From positions 104,521-168,520 of the forward strand of contig JAFSMS010000019.1 of NCBI GenBank assembly GCA_017447815.1: 64,000 bases of DNA, given 5' to 3'. Shown here in pieces: positions 48,907 to 57,906 of this stretch (its first letter is position 1; every line of letters starts with the position of its first letter). The stretch is from Bacteroidales bacterium. Lineage in GTDB: Bacteria > Bacteroidota > Bacteroidia > Bacteroidales > UBA932. Position numbers and translations under genes: made by a program. The notes beneath the pieces were generated by a model, which searched no databases, was not told the DNA's origin, and saw only the letters and a program-made list of their open reading frames with translations.

Positions 48907-51900
48907 TCAGGCTTTAGGGTATTTGACGGTGAAACAGGCGCCTCCCAGATTGAAGGAGCGCGAGTAGGAGATGGTCCCTCCGCAGTGTTCCACGATGCGG
49001 CGGCAGATGGCAAGGCCCAGTCCGCTGCCGCTGGTCTTGGTGGTGAAGTCCGGCGTAAAGATCTTTTCCTGGTTCTTCTCGTCCACTCCGGGGCCGTTGT
49101 CCTCCACCACGATGTCGTAGAAACCGTCTTCCATGGCATTGCGGAGCGACACCACCAGGCGCTTTTTCCCTTCCTGTCCGTCCACGGCCTGGATGGCATT
49201 GGTGATGAGGTTCACCACTACGCGCGTGAGTTGCGGGCGCGGCGCTTCCACGATGGCGTCGGACAGGCCGAAGTAGTCCAGCGTGATATCGTCCCGGGAG
49301 TCGAACAGGTCCACTTCCTGCCGGATGAGGGCATCGAGGTCCAGGCGCTCCGCCTTCTGGTCGTACATCTTGGCGAAGGTGGAGAACTGGTCGGCCGAAT
49401 CGGCCAGGAGGTCCACATGGTAGAGAACGGTCTGCGCCACCTCGTCGAAACGCTCCTGCCAGAGCGGGTTGCCGGACGCCTTCATGCGCATGAGCATCTG
49501 CAGCTGCAGTTTGATGGGAGTCAGCGGGTTCTTGAGGTCGTGCGCCACGCGGCGGGCCATGTCGGTCCAGGCCTTGTCGCGCTCCACCTGGGCCAGGCGG
49601 CGCGAACTTTCTCCGAGGTCGTGTACCATCCGGTTGTAGGCCTGCACCAGCGGGGTGATTTCATCGTCCTGGTCGTATTCCAGCGGCTCCAGGTAGTTGA
49701 TGTCCGTGACGCTCATTTTCCGGCGGAGTTCCGAAATGGGGCGGAACATGCGGCTCACCACCTCGGCGGTGACGAAACGGGAAATCAGCAGCAGCAGGAG
49801 GAAGATGGTGATGACCGTGGCGATGTGCAGGATGGCTTCGCTTTCGAGGTCGTGGGTGATGTCGGTGAAGGGAGAGGAGACGATGGCCACCATGCGGCCG
49901 CTGCTGTTCATCACAGGGGCGTAGAGGGCATAGTAACTGCGCCGGCCCACCCGTTCACGGTTCATGAAGAAGCGCTTGTGGGCATACATGATCTGCTCGA
50001 AGGCCTTGTCTTCCAGCCGGTGCCCCAGGATCATCCGGTCGTACACTTCCGGGGTGGTGCTCATCACGACGCGTCCGGAAAGGTCGAACAGGGAAATGTC
50101 GCACTTGAGGTTGTTTCCCACTCCTTCGATGGTGGCCAGGACCTCCGTGGTGCGGACGTCATCCGGGTGGTCCATCTGCCGCAGGCGCTCCTGCAGCATG
50201 GCCTGCAGCGCGTTGATGCGGGCGGTCATGATGCTCTCCATGTCAGCGTTGTTCCGTTTGTACACGAACCAGACGCTGAAGCCCGCCATCGCCACCAGGG
50301 TCACCAGAAGCGAGATGTACATCACCATGCCGATCCGGTTCTGGAAATAACGCCTTTCCCCGCTGCGGCGGCGGCGCCAGGTGAGGGCCGAGATCAGCAG
50401 AAAGGCCAGGATGGCGAAGAGGAAGCCCTCCACCACATAGTACAGCCATTCCGTGCTGGGCCGGGAAATGACGATGACCTCCCCTTCGGACACGTTGTGG
50501 ACAAAGTGGCACCAACCTTCCTGGTCCACATGGCCGGAGGGCTGTTCGTCGGCCAGTTTTTTCAGGCGTCCCGAGTGGACGGTGGGGTAAGGGTAAAGGC
50601 CCTTGTACTGCACCAGGTGCCCTTCGACATATTTGGCCCAGGAATACACGGGCGGAAGGGTCACGCGCCCGGGGTCTGCGATGCCCAGAAGGCTCAGGTA
50701 ACCCCGGTCTTCCCGGTTGTGCTTGGATTCCACCGTAATGAGCACGGAGCGCGGGCCGTAGTCCCTTACATAATAGGAGAACAGGCCCGTATAGGAGGTG
50801 CGGCCGCTGCCGATGCTGCTGTAGAAGAAATGGGAGTTCTCGCTGAGCCGGACGCCGCCCTGGATGCGCTCCTGGAACAGGGCATTGGCAGCGATGTCGT
50901 TTCCGGGCAGCAGGACGGCGATGTCATAGTCCTGGGAGATGCGGCCCATATAGGTGCTCACCAGCCGGTTGCGGATAATGTCCGCACTGCCCTCCACCAC
51001 GGACAGGGCTCCGATCATGGCATCGGTCGAAATGGCGCTCTCCGTACTTCTCAACTGGATTTCCAGGGCGATGTCCCGGTCCATGGCCAGCCGGTTGGCC
51101 CATACGTCCACCCGGTTTTTCTCTTTTTCGAAGCCCAGCATGGACGAAGCCGTCACGAAGTACACGCCCACCACGGTGGCATAGCCGATTCTTCCGGACA
51201 TGGAGAACATGTCATACCGGAAGCCCGTGAGGGAGCGGAGGATGGGGGACAGGATCTGGATGAGCAGCGGGATGGTGAGCGAAAGGGCCAGGAAAGAGAT
51301 GTAAACGATGGCGGTGTAAGGGCTCAGGAGGGTGACTTTGAACAGTTCCAGCGTGATGCTGGAATTCACCGAAATGCTCCGGAAAGTGAGGTGGATGTAC
51401 AGGACGATGGCGGCAATCGCAATGCCGATTCCGAGGGCGGCGCCCCCTTGCAGCCAGCGGCTGTCCCAGCGCCGCAGGCCTTTGAGCAGCGTCCAGCGGA
51501 CCAGATACAGGTCCAGGACGAAGAGCGTGAGGGCCAGATTGATGATGACGACGGCCCCCAGCGAATACAGGAGCGGTCCGTCGGCATACAGCAGGGGAGA
51601 GAACAACTGCGAAACCGGCGCCAGTTTTCGGCCATACAGATACATCCAGCCGAGTACGACGGCCTGGATGAGGACAACCCCGCCCAGCGAGAACCGGCTG
51701 GGATGGGCGTTCAGGAACACCAGCAGCCCGGAGATCAGGAGGGCGATGGCCAGCCACAGGAAGCCCGAATGCTGCTCGGAACTGGTGGTTTCCCCTTCCG
51801 AGGTGAGTTTGAAAAGGGGCCTGTTTCCCACGACCACGGCCGCTCCCACGCCGGCCGACAGGGGACGGATCCGGTATCGGCCTTCCACCCGGAAATGGGG

Positions 51901-52413
51901 GTTCACCCCGTTGAGGGAACCGGGCCGGAGTTCATCCACGATCTCGAGGCCTGCGATGACCTGGCACGGGTCCGAAACCACCTTTTTCACCAGGTACCAT
52001 TTGGAACCGTGGTTGACGAAAGTAGGATATTCGCTCACGTCCCGGAGGGGAGACACGAAACTGTTCCGGCTGTCTCCCAGCCGCTGCACGAGCGTCTGCG
52101 GGCGGATGTCGTCGTTCCGGATGGGGAACTGGTTGGCCCAACTCTGCAGGGTGTCTTCCACGTAGCGGTACACCACCATGTCCTCCGGAAGGTCCCTGAG
52201 GTTCATCCAGTCTTCCGGATTCCCGGTCAGGGCTTTTTCGATGTAGCCGTCCAGCACCTGCATGCGCTTTTCCACCTTTGCCCCCAAATCCCGGGCGACC
52301 CCGTCGATATGGCTCCGGCCGATGCCCGTGAAAAAGGACGCGGCGAACGCCAGGAAGGCGGCCGCCATGAGAGCGACCGAAATCCAGTGCCATATGATCC
52401 GTTTCCTATTCAT
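48907..52413 (-). CDS. Large NtrY-like sensor histidine kinase
   Basis: The 1168-residue inner-membrane protein begins with a membrane helix and an extracytoplasmic region. A block of about six to eight helices follows at about 215-420, then a second sensory region (about 420-650), further helices near 660 and 690, and a dCACHE-like segment. After another helix near 880 come a HAMP region (SRMFRPISELRRKMSV), a HisKA box (MARRVAHDLKNPLTPIKL, His about 958) and a HATPase domain (NLITNAIQA; VEDNGPGVDE; GSGLGLAICRRIVEH). The H-box variant HDLKNPLTPI is typical of NtrY-type kinases. It overlaps rlmH by 8 bases and is likely co-transcribed. The response regulator at 59860-61008 is a candidate partner. 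The 1152-codon plus-strand ORF is a shadow. Confidence 0.9.
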   Translation of the reverse strand: MNRKRIIWHWISVALMAAAFLAFAASFFTGIGRSHIDGVARDLGAKVEKRMQVLDGYIEKALTGNPEDWMNLRDLPEDMVVYRYVEDTLQSWANQFPIRNDDIRPQTLVQRLGDSRNSFVSPLRDVSEYPTFVNHGSKWYLVKKVVSDPCQVIAGLEIVDELRPGSLNGVNPHFRVEGRYRIRPLSAGVGAAVVVGNRPLFKLTSEGETTSSEQHSGFLWLAIALLISGLLVFLNAHPSRFSLGGVVLIQAVVLGWMYLYGRKLAPVSQLFSPLLYADGPLLYSLGAVVIINLALTLFVLDLYLVRWTLLKGLRRWDSRWLQGGAALGIGIAIAAIVLYIHLTFRSISVNSSITLELFKVTLLSPYTAIVYISFLALSLTIPLLIQILSPILRSLTGFRYDMFSMSGRIGYATVVGVYFVTASSMLGFEKEKNRVDVWANRLAMDRDIALEIQLRSTESAISTDAMIGALSVVEGSADIIRNRLVSTYMGRISQDYDIAVLLPGNDIAANALFQERIQGGVRLSENSHFFYSSIGSGRTSYTGLFSYYVRDYGPRSVLITVESKHNREDRGYLSLLGIADPGRVTLPPVYSWAKYVEGHLVQYKGLYPYPTVHSGRLKKLADEQPSGHVDQEGWCHFVHNVSEGEVIVISRPSTEWLYYVVEGFLFAILAFLLISALTWRRRRSGERRYFQNRIGMVMYISLLVTLVAMAGFSVWFVYKRNNADMESIMTARINALQAMLQERLRQMDHPDDVRTTEVLATIEGVGNNLKCDISLFDLSGRVVMSTTPEVYDRMILGHRLEDKAFEQIMYAHKRFFMNRERVGRRSYYALYAPVMNSSGRMVAIVSSPFTDITHDLESEAILHIATVITIFLLLLLISRFVTAEVVSRMFRPISELRRKMSVTDINYLEPLEYDQDDEITPLVQAYNRMVHDLGESSRRLAQVERDKAWTDMARRVAHDLKNPLTPIKLQLQMLMRMKASGNPLWQERFDEVAQTVLYHVDLLADSADQFSTFAKMYDQKAERLDLDALIRQEVDLFDSRDDITLDYFGLSDAIVEAPRPQLTRVVVNLITNAIQAVDGQEGKKRLVVSLRNAMEDGFYDIVVEDNGPGVDEKNQEKIFTPDFTTKTSGSGLGLAICRRIVEHCGGTISYSRSFNLGGACFTVKYPKA

Positions 52414-52873
52414 GGTGATAGGGCTCTCCCTTCAGGATGGTGAAGGCGCGGTAAAGTTGCTCTGCAAAGACCGTGCGAACCATCTGGTGGGAAAAAGTCA
52501 TTTTGGAAAGCGAGATTTTTCCCTGGGCGCGGGAATAGACCGCTTCCGAGAAGCCGTAGGCACCGCCGATGGCGAAAACCAGGTTGCGGGCGCCGGAGGA
52601 GAGTTGCTTCTGGATATAATCGGCAAATTCCAGGGAGCGGAACTCCCGGCCGTGCTCGTCCAGGAGGATGAGGGTGTCGGAAGGGGACAGTTGCTTCAGG
52701 ATGAGTTCTCCTTCCTTCTCTTTGATTTGCTGGCGGGTAAGGGCCGATACTTTTTTGAGTTCCGGGATTTCGCTCACCGTAAACGGGACATAATGCACCA
52801 GCCGGGACGCGTAGAGATCCAGGCCTTCCTTCACCCATTTGACGTCGGTGCGGCCGACTGTGAGCAAAACCAT
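52406..52873 (-). CDS. rlmH: 23S rRNA (pseudouridine1915-N3)-methyltransferase
   Basis: The 155-residue SPOUT-class protein matches RlmH in length and motifs: VGRTDVKWVKEGLDLYASRL at the start, LLDEHGREFRSLEFADYI, FAIGGAYGFSE (SAM-binding knot) and ISLSKMTFSHQMVRTVFAEQ, ending LYRAFTILKGEPYHHE. It methylates pseudouridine 1915 of 23S rRNA. The start at 52873 is used; an ATG at 52879 would be at or before the predicted transcript start. The longer ORF (to 53020) overlaps the divergent DUF4783 gene and is rejected. Downstream it overlaps the histidine kinase start. Confidence 0.95.
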   Translation of the reverse strand: MVLLTVGRTDVKWVKEGLDLYASRLVHYVPFTVSEIPELKKVSALTRQQIKEKEGELILKQLSPSDTLILLDEHGREFRSLEFADYIQKQLSSGARNLVFAIGGAYGFSEAVYSRAQGKISLSKMTFSHQMVRTVFAEQLYRAFTILKGEPYHHE

Positions 52874-52885
52874 ATTCATTGAACG

Positions 52886-52893
52886 CAAAAGTA
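52886..52893 (-). promoter_or_regulatory. -7 box of the rlmH-kinase unit
   Basis: Minus-strand TACTTTTG lies 12 bases upstream of the ATG at 52873, implying a very short leader. Confidence 0.6.
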
Positions 52894-52929
52894 ACAATTC
52901 GGCGCGGAATTTGCAAGATACAGGCCTGG

Positions 52930-53385
52930 ATGAAAAAGATATTCCATATACTTTTGTCGGCCGCCCTGCTGTGTTTTTGCGTGGGGGCTCAGGCGCAGTC
53001 CCAACTGATGAGCAGCACAAAAAGCCTCATGCAAGCGCCTGAGGACGGTTTTTCCGTCTTTTCGTCCATCACGAAATACCTGGCCGCCGGAGACGCCGCT
53101 TCGCTTTCCACCTGGTTTGCCGACAATCTGGACGTCACCGTCATCTCCTCTTCCCGCAACTGTTCCAAGAAGCAGGCCCGTGAAATCCTCCGCAGTTTTT
53201 TCCAAACCAATACTCCGCGCTCATTCCAGGTGACGCACAAGGCTTCGGAGAGCAACAAGAAATACATGATTGGCCTTCTGAACGCCGGCGGAGAACTCTT
53301 CCAGGTCACCATCTACGCCACCTCTTTTGCAGGAGAGCCCTACAAAATCCAGCAGTTGAATATTTCCCGCCAGACGGCGTATTGA
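52930..53385 (+). CDS. DUF4783 domain protein, exported
   Basis: The 151-residue protein has a signal peptide (KKIFHILLSAALLCFCVGAQAQ) and a small cone-like fold typical of DUF4783: VFSSITKYLAAGDAASLSTW, KKQAREILRSFFQTN, and YMIGLLNAGGELFQVTIYA. This Bacteroidota-specific family is of unknown role and often sits near housekeeping genes. The start at 52930 gives the correct signal peptide; the longer frame would read through the divergent rlmH promoter. It is convergent with GH78, 36 bases away. Confidence 0.85.
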   Translation: MKKIFHILLSAALLCFCVGAQAQSQLMSSTKSLMQAPEDGFSVFSSITKYLAAGDAASLSTWFADNLDVTVISSSRNCSKKQAREILRSFFQTNTPRSFQVTHKASESNKKYMIGLLNAGGELFQVTIYATSFAGEPYKIQQLNISRQTAY

Positions 53386-53421
53386 CTTCCTTTTCTTTTC
53401 ACGCTCCTTACCGGCTCGCTT

Positions 53422-56079
53422 TCATTGGCCGACCGTGAAGGTATGCCGGCCAGCGCCCACGGAGATTTCTTCTCCGCCAAGGCGGACGGTGGCGGTGCAG
53501 TTGACGGGGATGCTCACCTGCAGGCGGATGCCGTCGGCCTGCCTTTCCCATCTGGAGAAGACGGGGCCCGAGACGGAATCATAACTGGCCTCGGCCCATT
53601 GCAGCCGTTTGGGGAAGTGGGGTTCGATGAGGATATTCCGGAATCCGGGGATCTCCGGATCATAGTTGATTCCGGCCAGGGCATTGTACATCCAGGCATT
53701 GATATCTCCCAGGAAGACGTGGTTGAGGGACGTCCCGCCGGCGAGGACCCATTCTTCCGGAGGCGTGGTGAGCCCGTCGGCTATCCAGGCGGCCCAGGAG
53801 GGGGCTTCTTGCTGCAGGGCCATCTCCAGCGCCTGGTCCACATAGCCGTACCGGGTCAGCATCCGCAAGACGGTTTTGGTGCCCAGCATTCCAAAATCCA
53901 AATGGTTTCCGCACCGGCGAATCATTTCGCTGAGCCGGTCGGCCAGTTCCTGCGCCCGCTCTTCCGGAACAATTCCCACAAAGAGGGCCGTTCCCTGCGC
54001 CGCCTGAGAGCCGGTGGAATAGAGCCGCGTCTCCTTGTCGAAATAGCGCTGGTTCAGAAGGTCCTTCAGTTGCTGAGCCTTGGCTTCATAGGGCGCAGCA
54101 TCCTGCCCCAGCAGCCTCCGGAAGCGGGCTGTATAGTCGTTCAGAAGGTAGTAGTAGCACGTTGAGGTGAATTCTTCCGGCGTCCGGGTTTCGTAAGGGA
54201 CCCAGTCCCCCAGCCCCACGGCGATACCGCCCCAGTCGGCCTCGTTGGCCTGGAGGAATCTCAGATAGTTCTCGCAAAGGGGCAGGGCTTTCCGGACGGG
54301 ATCCAGGTCCCCGCTGTACAGATAAAGGTTCATGGGAATCACCGCAAGGACGGCCGACCAGACCGGATTCACGCTGAAGCCCCATCCTGAAGAAGGGATG
54401 ATGTCGGCTATCTGACCGCTTTCCAACTGGTTGTCCTGCATGTCATCCAGCCATTTCTCATAGGCGGTGAACGGATCGAAGTTCAGCAGGCCGATGTCCG
54501 AGGAGATGTGCGCATCGGCCGTCCATCCGTTCTTTTCACGCTGGGGACAATCGGTGGGGATGCTCACGAAATTGGACAGGTAAGACTGATTCACGGCCTT
54601 CCAGATCAGGTTCAGCGTGTCGTCCGAGCAGCGGAAACTGCCCACGGGCCGCAGGGCCGTATGGACAAAGAGGGCTTCCAAGTCTTTTTCCTCAATCTTC
54701 ATCGCAGGATGGACATGGATTTCCGCATAACGGAATCCGTGGTAGGTGAACGCCGGGACCAGTGTGTCGACCTTTCCGCTCAGGGTATAGACATCAGTCT
54801 GGAAATCATAGCCTTTTCCCTTGTCGAAGAAGATGGAGATCCGGTGCACGTCCAGCAGGCCGTCCCCGCCCAGTTCCTCGCCATGACGGACGTGGATCCG
54901 GGTACCGGCCTTTCCCTGAAGACGCAGCCGGGCATAGCCGGACATATTGGTTCCGAAATCGGCCACATAAATGCTGTCTCCGATGGAGCGCAGGGATACC
55001 GGCCGATAGACCCTGTCCACCTCCACGCCGCCCATCTGCTGGGCTTTCAGCAGCGGAGACGGGGCTTCCACCACCACACAAGGGCTCCAGGGTGTTTCAT
55101 CCTCCTTATCAAGACGGGCATCATAGATGACACCCGAATAGATGTCATTGAACAGGAAGGGGCTGGGCTTGGCCTGCCAGGAGGCATCCGAGGCGACGGT
55201 TTCCACCCGGTCCTTGTAAGTGAGTCTCAGTTCGCACAGCAGGCGGGGACGCCCCCGCCACCGGGCACGCTCGAAATCCCATACACCCAGCCGGTCAATC
55301 TCGTTGTAGAAGCCGTTGCCCAGGACGGCACGGATTTCATTCTCCCCTTTTGAAAGCAGTGAAGTGATATCGTATACATTGTACAGGTTGCGACGGTCAT
55401 AGTGCGTATAGCCCGGGTTCAGGCTGGTGGATGCCGACGGCTGCCCGTTCACCTCCAACTGCGCATAGGCCGCAGCGCTCACATAAAGCCGGGCTTGCTG
55501 CAAACCGTCCTCCACCTCGAACCGGCGGCGGACCAGAGGGGCGGTATGCTCATCCATAGGACGGCCGTCGCTGATCCAGCAAGCCTTCCAGTCTTCCGCT
55601 TCCATCTTGGCGGTTTCGAACCGGCCTGCGGGAGAGCACACTTTCCGCTTGCCGTCGGCATTCCAGGCCTCTACCTGCCAATAATAGGTGGTATGCGGTT
55701 CCAAGGAGGTCTCTCCCGTATAACGGGCCCGCATCTGCGAAGAAGCCGTCACGGCCGATTCCCAGACATTCCGGTGATAACGAAGATCCTTTTCGCTCCG
55801 GGCCAACACCAGTTTGTACGACCCCTGCCGCCAGGTGCTGTCACCCTCGTAAGTCCAGGTGAAGCGAGGGTGTGCGATATCGATGCCGATGGGATTCTCC
55901 TGGTACTCGCACCGCATCTGCATGACGGTAACCGACGGGGACGAGCAGGACAGTCCTGCCATCATGAAGCCGCAAAGCGCAGCCTCTGCCAATATTTTTT
56001 TCGACTTTACCATAACGGATCCGTCCTTTGCGCAGACGGTGACGGCCATATCGGCCCCTTCAAAATTGTCTGTTTTCAT
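53422..56079 (-). CDS. GH78 alpha-L-rhamnosidase lipoprotein
   Basis: The enzyme (885 residues from 56079) has the GH78 layout: an N-terminal fibronectin-like domain (FTWTYEGDSTWRQGSYKLVL), the rhamnosidase N domain (ARLYVSAAAYAQLEVNGQP; LGNGFYNEIDRLGVWDFE), and an (alpha/alpha)6 barrel with DCPQREKNGWTADAH containing the general acid. The C-terminal beta domain ends with GAGRHTFTVG. It hydrolyses terminal alpha-L-rhamnose. A lipoprotein signal (KSKKILAEAALCGFMMAGLSC) begins only at residue 22, so the ATG at 56013 may be the true start; the promoter at 56103-56110 fits either. It stands alone with no transporter nearby. Confidence 0.9.
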   Translation of the reverse strand: MKTDNFEGADMAVTVCAKDGSVMVKSKKILAEAALCGFMMAGLSCSSPSVTVMQMRCEYQENPIGIDIAHPRFTWTYEGDSTWRQGSYKLVLARSEKDLRYHRNVWESAVTASSQMRARYTGETSLEPHTTYYWQVEAWNADGKRKVCSPAGRFETAKMEAEDWKACWISDGRPMDEHTAPLVRRRFEVEDGLQQARLYVSAAAYAQLEVNGQPSASTSLNPGYTHYDRRNLYNVYDITSLLSKGENEIRAVLGNGFYNEIDRLGVWDFERARWRGRPRLLCELRLTYKDRVETVASDASWQAKPSPFLFNDIYSGVIYDARLDKEDETPWSPCVVVEAPSPLLKAQQMGGVEVDRVYRPVSLRSIGDSIYVADFGTNMSGYARLRLQGKAGTRIHVRHGEELGGDGLLDVHRISIFFDKGKGYDFQTDVYTLSGKVDTLVPAFTYHGFRYAEIHVHPAMKIEEKDLEALFVHTALRPVGSFRCSDDTLNLIWKAVNQSYLSNFVSIPTDCPQREKNGWTADAHISSDIGLLNFDPFTAYEKWLDDMQDNQLESGQIADIIPSSGWGFSVNPVWSAVLAVIPMNLYLYSGDLDPVRKALPLCENYLRFLQANEADWGGIAVGLGDWVPYETRTPEEFTSTCYYYLLNDYTARFRRLLGQDAAPYEAKAQQLKDLLNQRYFDKETRLYSTGSQAAQGTALFVGIVPEERAQELADRLSEMIRRCGNHLDFGMLGTKTVLRMLTRYGYVDQALEMALQQEAPSWAAWIADGLTTPPEEWVLAGGTSLNHVFLGDINAWMYNALAGINYDPEIPGFRNILIEPHFPKRLQWAEASYDSVSGPVFSRWERQADGIRLQVSIPVNCTATVRLGGEEISVGAGRHTFTVGQ

Positions 56080-56102
56080 AATAGAAACAGGATGTAAACA
56101 TT

Positions 56103-56110
56103 CAAATATA
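56103..56110 (-). promoter_or_regulatory. -7 box of the GH78 gene
   Basis: Minus-strand TATATTTG predicts a transcript start near 56096, 17 bases before the ATG at 56079 and about 83 before the alternative ATG at 56013. Confidence 0.65.
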
Positions 56111-56175
56111 CGAAAAAAAACTCCATATCCAAATAAGCCCCTTAAGGGAAGAACAGCCTTGTAAACTTACAAAAA

Positions 56176-56207
56176 TTTGCAGAAAAAACTACAAATCGTT
56201 AATTTTG
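56176..56207 (+). promoter_or_regulatory. Promoter of efp
   Basis: A -33 TTTG (56176-56179), a 20-base spacer and a -7 box TAATTTTG (56200-56207) form a consensus promoter, with about 34 bases of leader before the ATG at 56248. Confidence 0.85.
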
Positions 56208-56247
56208 CAAATCAATACGAATCAACAATTAACTAAATACCAATTTT

Positions 56248-56817
56248 ATGGCAACAACTGCTGATCTGAAGAACGGAATGTACATCATGTTCAACGGCAA
56301 ACCTTGCGCTGTTGTGTACTTCCAGCATGTAAAACCCGGCAAGGGCCCGGCCTTCGTGAAAACCAAACTGCGCAACCTGGAAAACGGCCGCATTCTGGAG
56401 AACACTTTCACCGCCGGAGTAAAACTGGATACCATCTCCGTTGAACGCCGCCCCTACCAGTTCCTCTATGACGACGGAGAGGCCTTCAACTTCATGCATG
56501 AGGAAACCTACGAGCAAATCACCCTGCCCCACGACGTCGTGGACAATGCCGACCTCATGAAAGAAGGCCAGCACGTGGAAATGATGTTCATGACCGAACC
56601 CGAAGAGCGCTGCCTCACCTGCGAACTTCCCACCTACGTAACCCTGGAAGTCACCTACAGCGAACCCGCCGTGAAGGGCAACACCGCCTCCACTTCCGCC
56701 CTGAAGGAAGTCACCCTGGAGACCGGCGCCAAGATTATGGTTCCCCTGTTCATCGAAACCGGCGAAATCATCACCGTCAACACCACCGACCGCAGTTACG
56801 GCCAGCGCGTGAAATAA
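56248..56817 (+). CDS. efp: Translation elongation factor P
   Basis: The 189-residue protein has the three beta-barrel domains of EF-P. The tip loop HVKPGKGPAF carries the conserved Lys (about 35) near the P-site tRNA. The central domain contains YQFLYDDGEAFNFMHEETYE and the C-terminal signature is LFIETGEIITVNTTDRSYGQR. It relieves stalling at polyproline stretches. Its stop codon directly abuts the stop of the convergent radical-SAM gene, with no space for a separate terminator. Confidence 0.97.
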   Translation: MATTADLKNGMYIMFNGKPCAVVYFQHVKPGKGPAFVKTKLRNLENGRILENTFTAGVKLDTISVERRPYQFLYDDGEAFNFMHEETYEQITLPHDVVDNADLMKEGQHVEMMFMTEPEERCLTCELPTYVTLEVTYSEPAVKGNTASTSALKEVTLETGAKIMVPLFIETGEIITVNTTDRSYGQRVK

Positions 56818-57867
56818 TTACAGCGTCTTGGAATAGTGGCACTGGAGCAACTCGCATGAAGAGCCATGCCAGTTATGCATACCGTTGCCAAGGCAGTTTT
56901 TCCACTGGGCACAGCAGGCGCATGAACCCTTCCTGGCCCAGTTTCTGTTTCTGTAAGGGAGAAAGCCCTTCTCCCACACTTCGTAGAAATTATCCCGGTA
57001 AATGCTGCCTTGTGAAAACAGGTCCCGGTCTATGTTGGGACAGGCGCAGATGCGGCCGTCGATGAGGATGGAGGCGATATTCACGCCCGCCCGGCAGAAA
57101 TAGCGGGTGTCGCGGACCTGCTGCTCGTATCGGCCCAGGTAGCCTTCGCAACTGAAGGTCACTTTCATCGCGCCCTTCTGTTCCCGTTTTTCCCGGATGA
57201 ACTCCATCAGGGACACGAATTCCGCCTTGGAAAGATGCATGTCGGGATCCCCGGCCGCCCGGCCGATGGGAATCACGGTGAAAAGCCTCCACTGCGCCAC
57301 GCCGAGACCGGCCAGGACATCATGGATCCGGGGCAGTTCCGCGAGATTCCTCCGGTTGACGCAGGTTACCACGTCGGCATTGAGCCGCGGGTCGGCCGCA
57401 GACAGGCCGATGGCCCGGACAGCCCGGGCATAACTTCCTCCCAGTCCCCGCATCCAGTCATGAGAGGTTTCCAGGCCGTCCAGACTGATGGTAAAGGCTC
57501 CCATTCCGGCTCCCATGAGCCTCTCATGGGCGGCTTCGTCGTAGAACCAGCCATTGGAGACCATGCCCCAACCGAAGCCCCGTTCCCGGATGGCCCTTCC
57601 CACCGTTTCGATATCCGGCCTCAGCAGCGGCTCTCCGCCGGTGAGCACCACGATGAAATCCTGGGGACGGTGTGAGGAAGGTATGGTATCCAGCGCCTGC
57701 AGGAAATCTTCCAGCGGCATATCCTTCTCCCGGCTCTGGACGGAGCAGTCGCTCCCGCAGTGACGGCAGTGCAGGTTGCACCGGGTCGTACACTCCCAGA
57801 ACAAATAATTGAGTTCGTGGACACGGACTTCATTGTCGCGGAAAAGACGGAATACGAAAGGATTCAT
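56818..57867 (-). CDS. Radical SAM protein of the lipoprotein-linked type (TIGR04133-like)
   Basis: The 349-residue protein has the radical SAM [4Fe-4S] motif CTTRCNLHCRHC near residue 27, then VVLTGGEPLLRPD and SLDGLETSHDWMRG. A Cys-rich SPASM-like C-terminus (CRAGVNIASILIDGRICACP; GSCACCAQWKNCLGN) binds auxiliary clusters. It matches what I recall as the family of radical SAM proteins encoded beside a small lipoprotein in Bacteroidetes. SPASM members usually modify peptides or proteins; the lipoprotein at 57907-58287 is the obvious candidate partner. The predicted transcript begins within a base or so of the ATG, so the mRNA is probably leaderless. Confidence 0.87.
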   Translation of the reverse strand: MNPFVFRLFRDNEVRVHELNYLFWECTTRCNLHCRHCGSDCSVQSREKDMPLEDFLQALDTIPSSHRPQDFIVVLTGGEPLLRPDIETVGRAIRERGFGWGMVSNGWFYDEAAHERLMGAGMGAFTISLDGLETSHDWMRGLGGSYARAVRAIGLSAADPRLNADVVTCVNRRNLAELPRIHDVLAGLGVAQWRLFTVIPIGRAAGDPDMHLSKAEFVSLMEFIREKREQKGAMKVTFSCEGYLGRYEQQVRDTRYFCRAGVNIASILIDGRICACPNIDRDLFSQGSIYRDNFYEVWEKGFLPYRNRNWARKGSCACCAQWKNCLGNGMHNWHGSSCELLQCHYSKTL

Positions 57868-57882
57868 ATATTTGCAAATATA
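57867..57882. promoter_or_regulatory. Palindromic bidirectional -7 element
   Basis: The sequence TATATTTGCAAATATA is a perfect 16-bp palindrome made of two back-to-back TAnnTTTG boxes. It can drive the radical-SAM gene (start codon immediately downstream) and the lipoprotein gene (ATG at 57907). Confidence 0.7.
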
Positions 57883-57906
57883 GGAAATAATCGCTTTCTT
57901 TGCAAT

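Noticed and set aside
48985-52443. 1152-codon plus-strand ORF opposite the histidine kinase
   Set aside because: It is a shadow of the kinase, which has all catalytic boxes; the antisense product has no recognisable feature.
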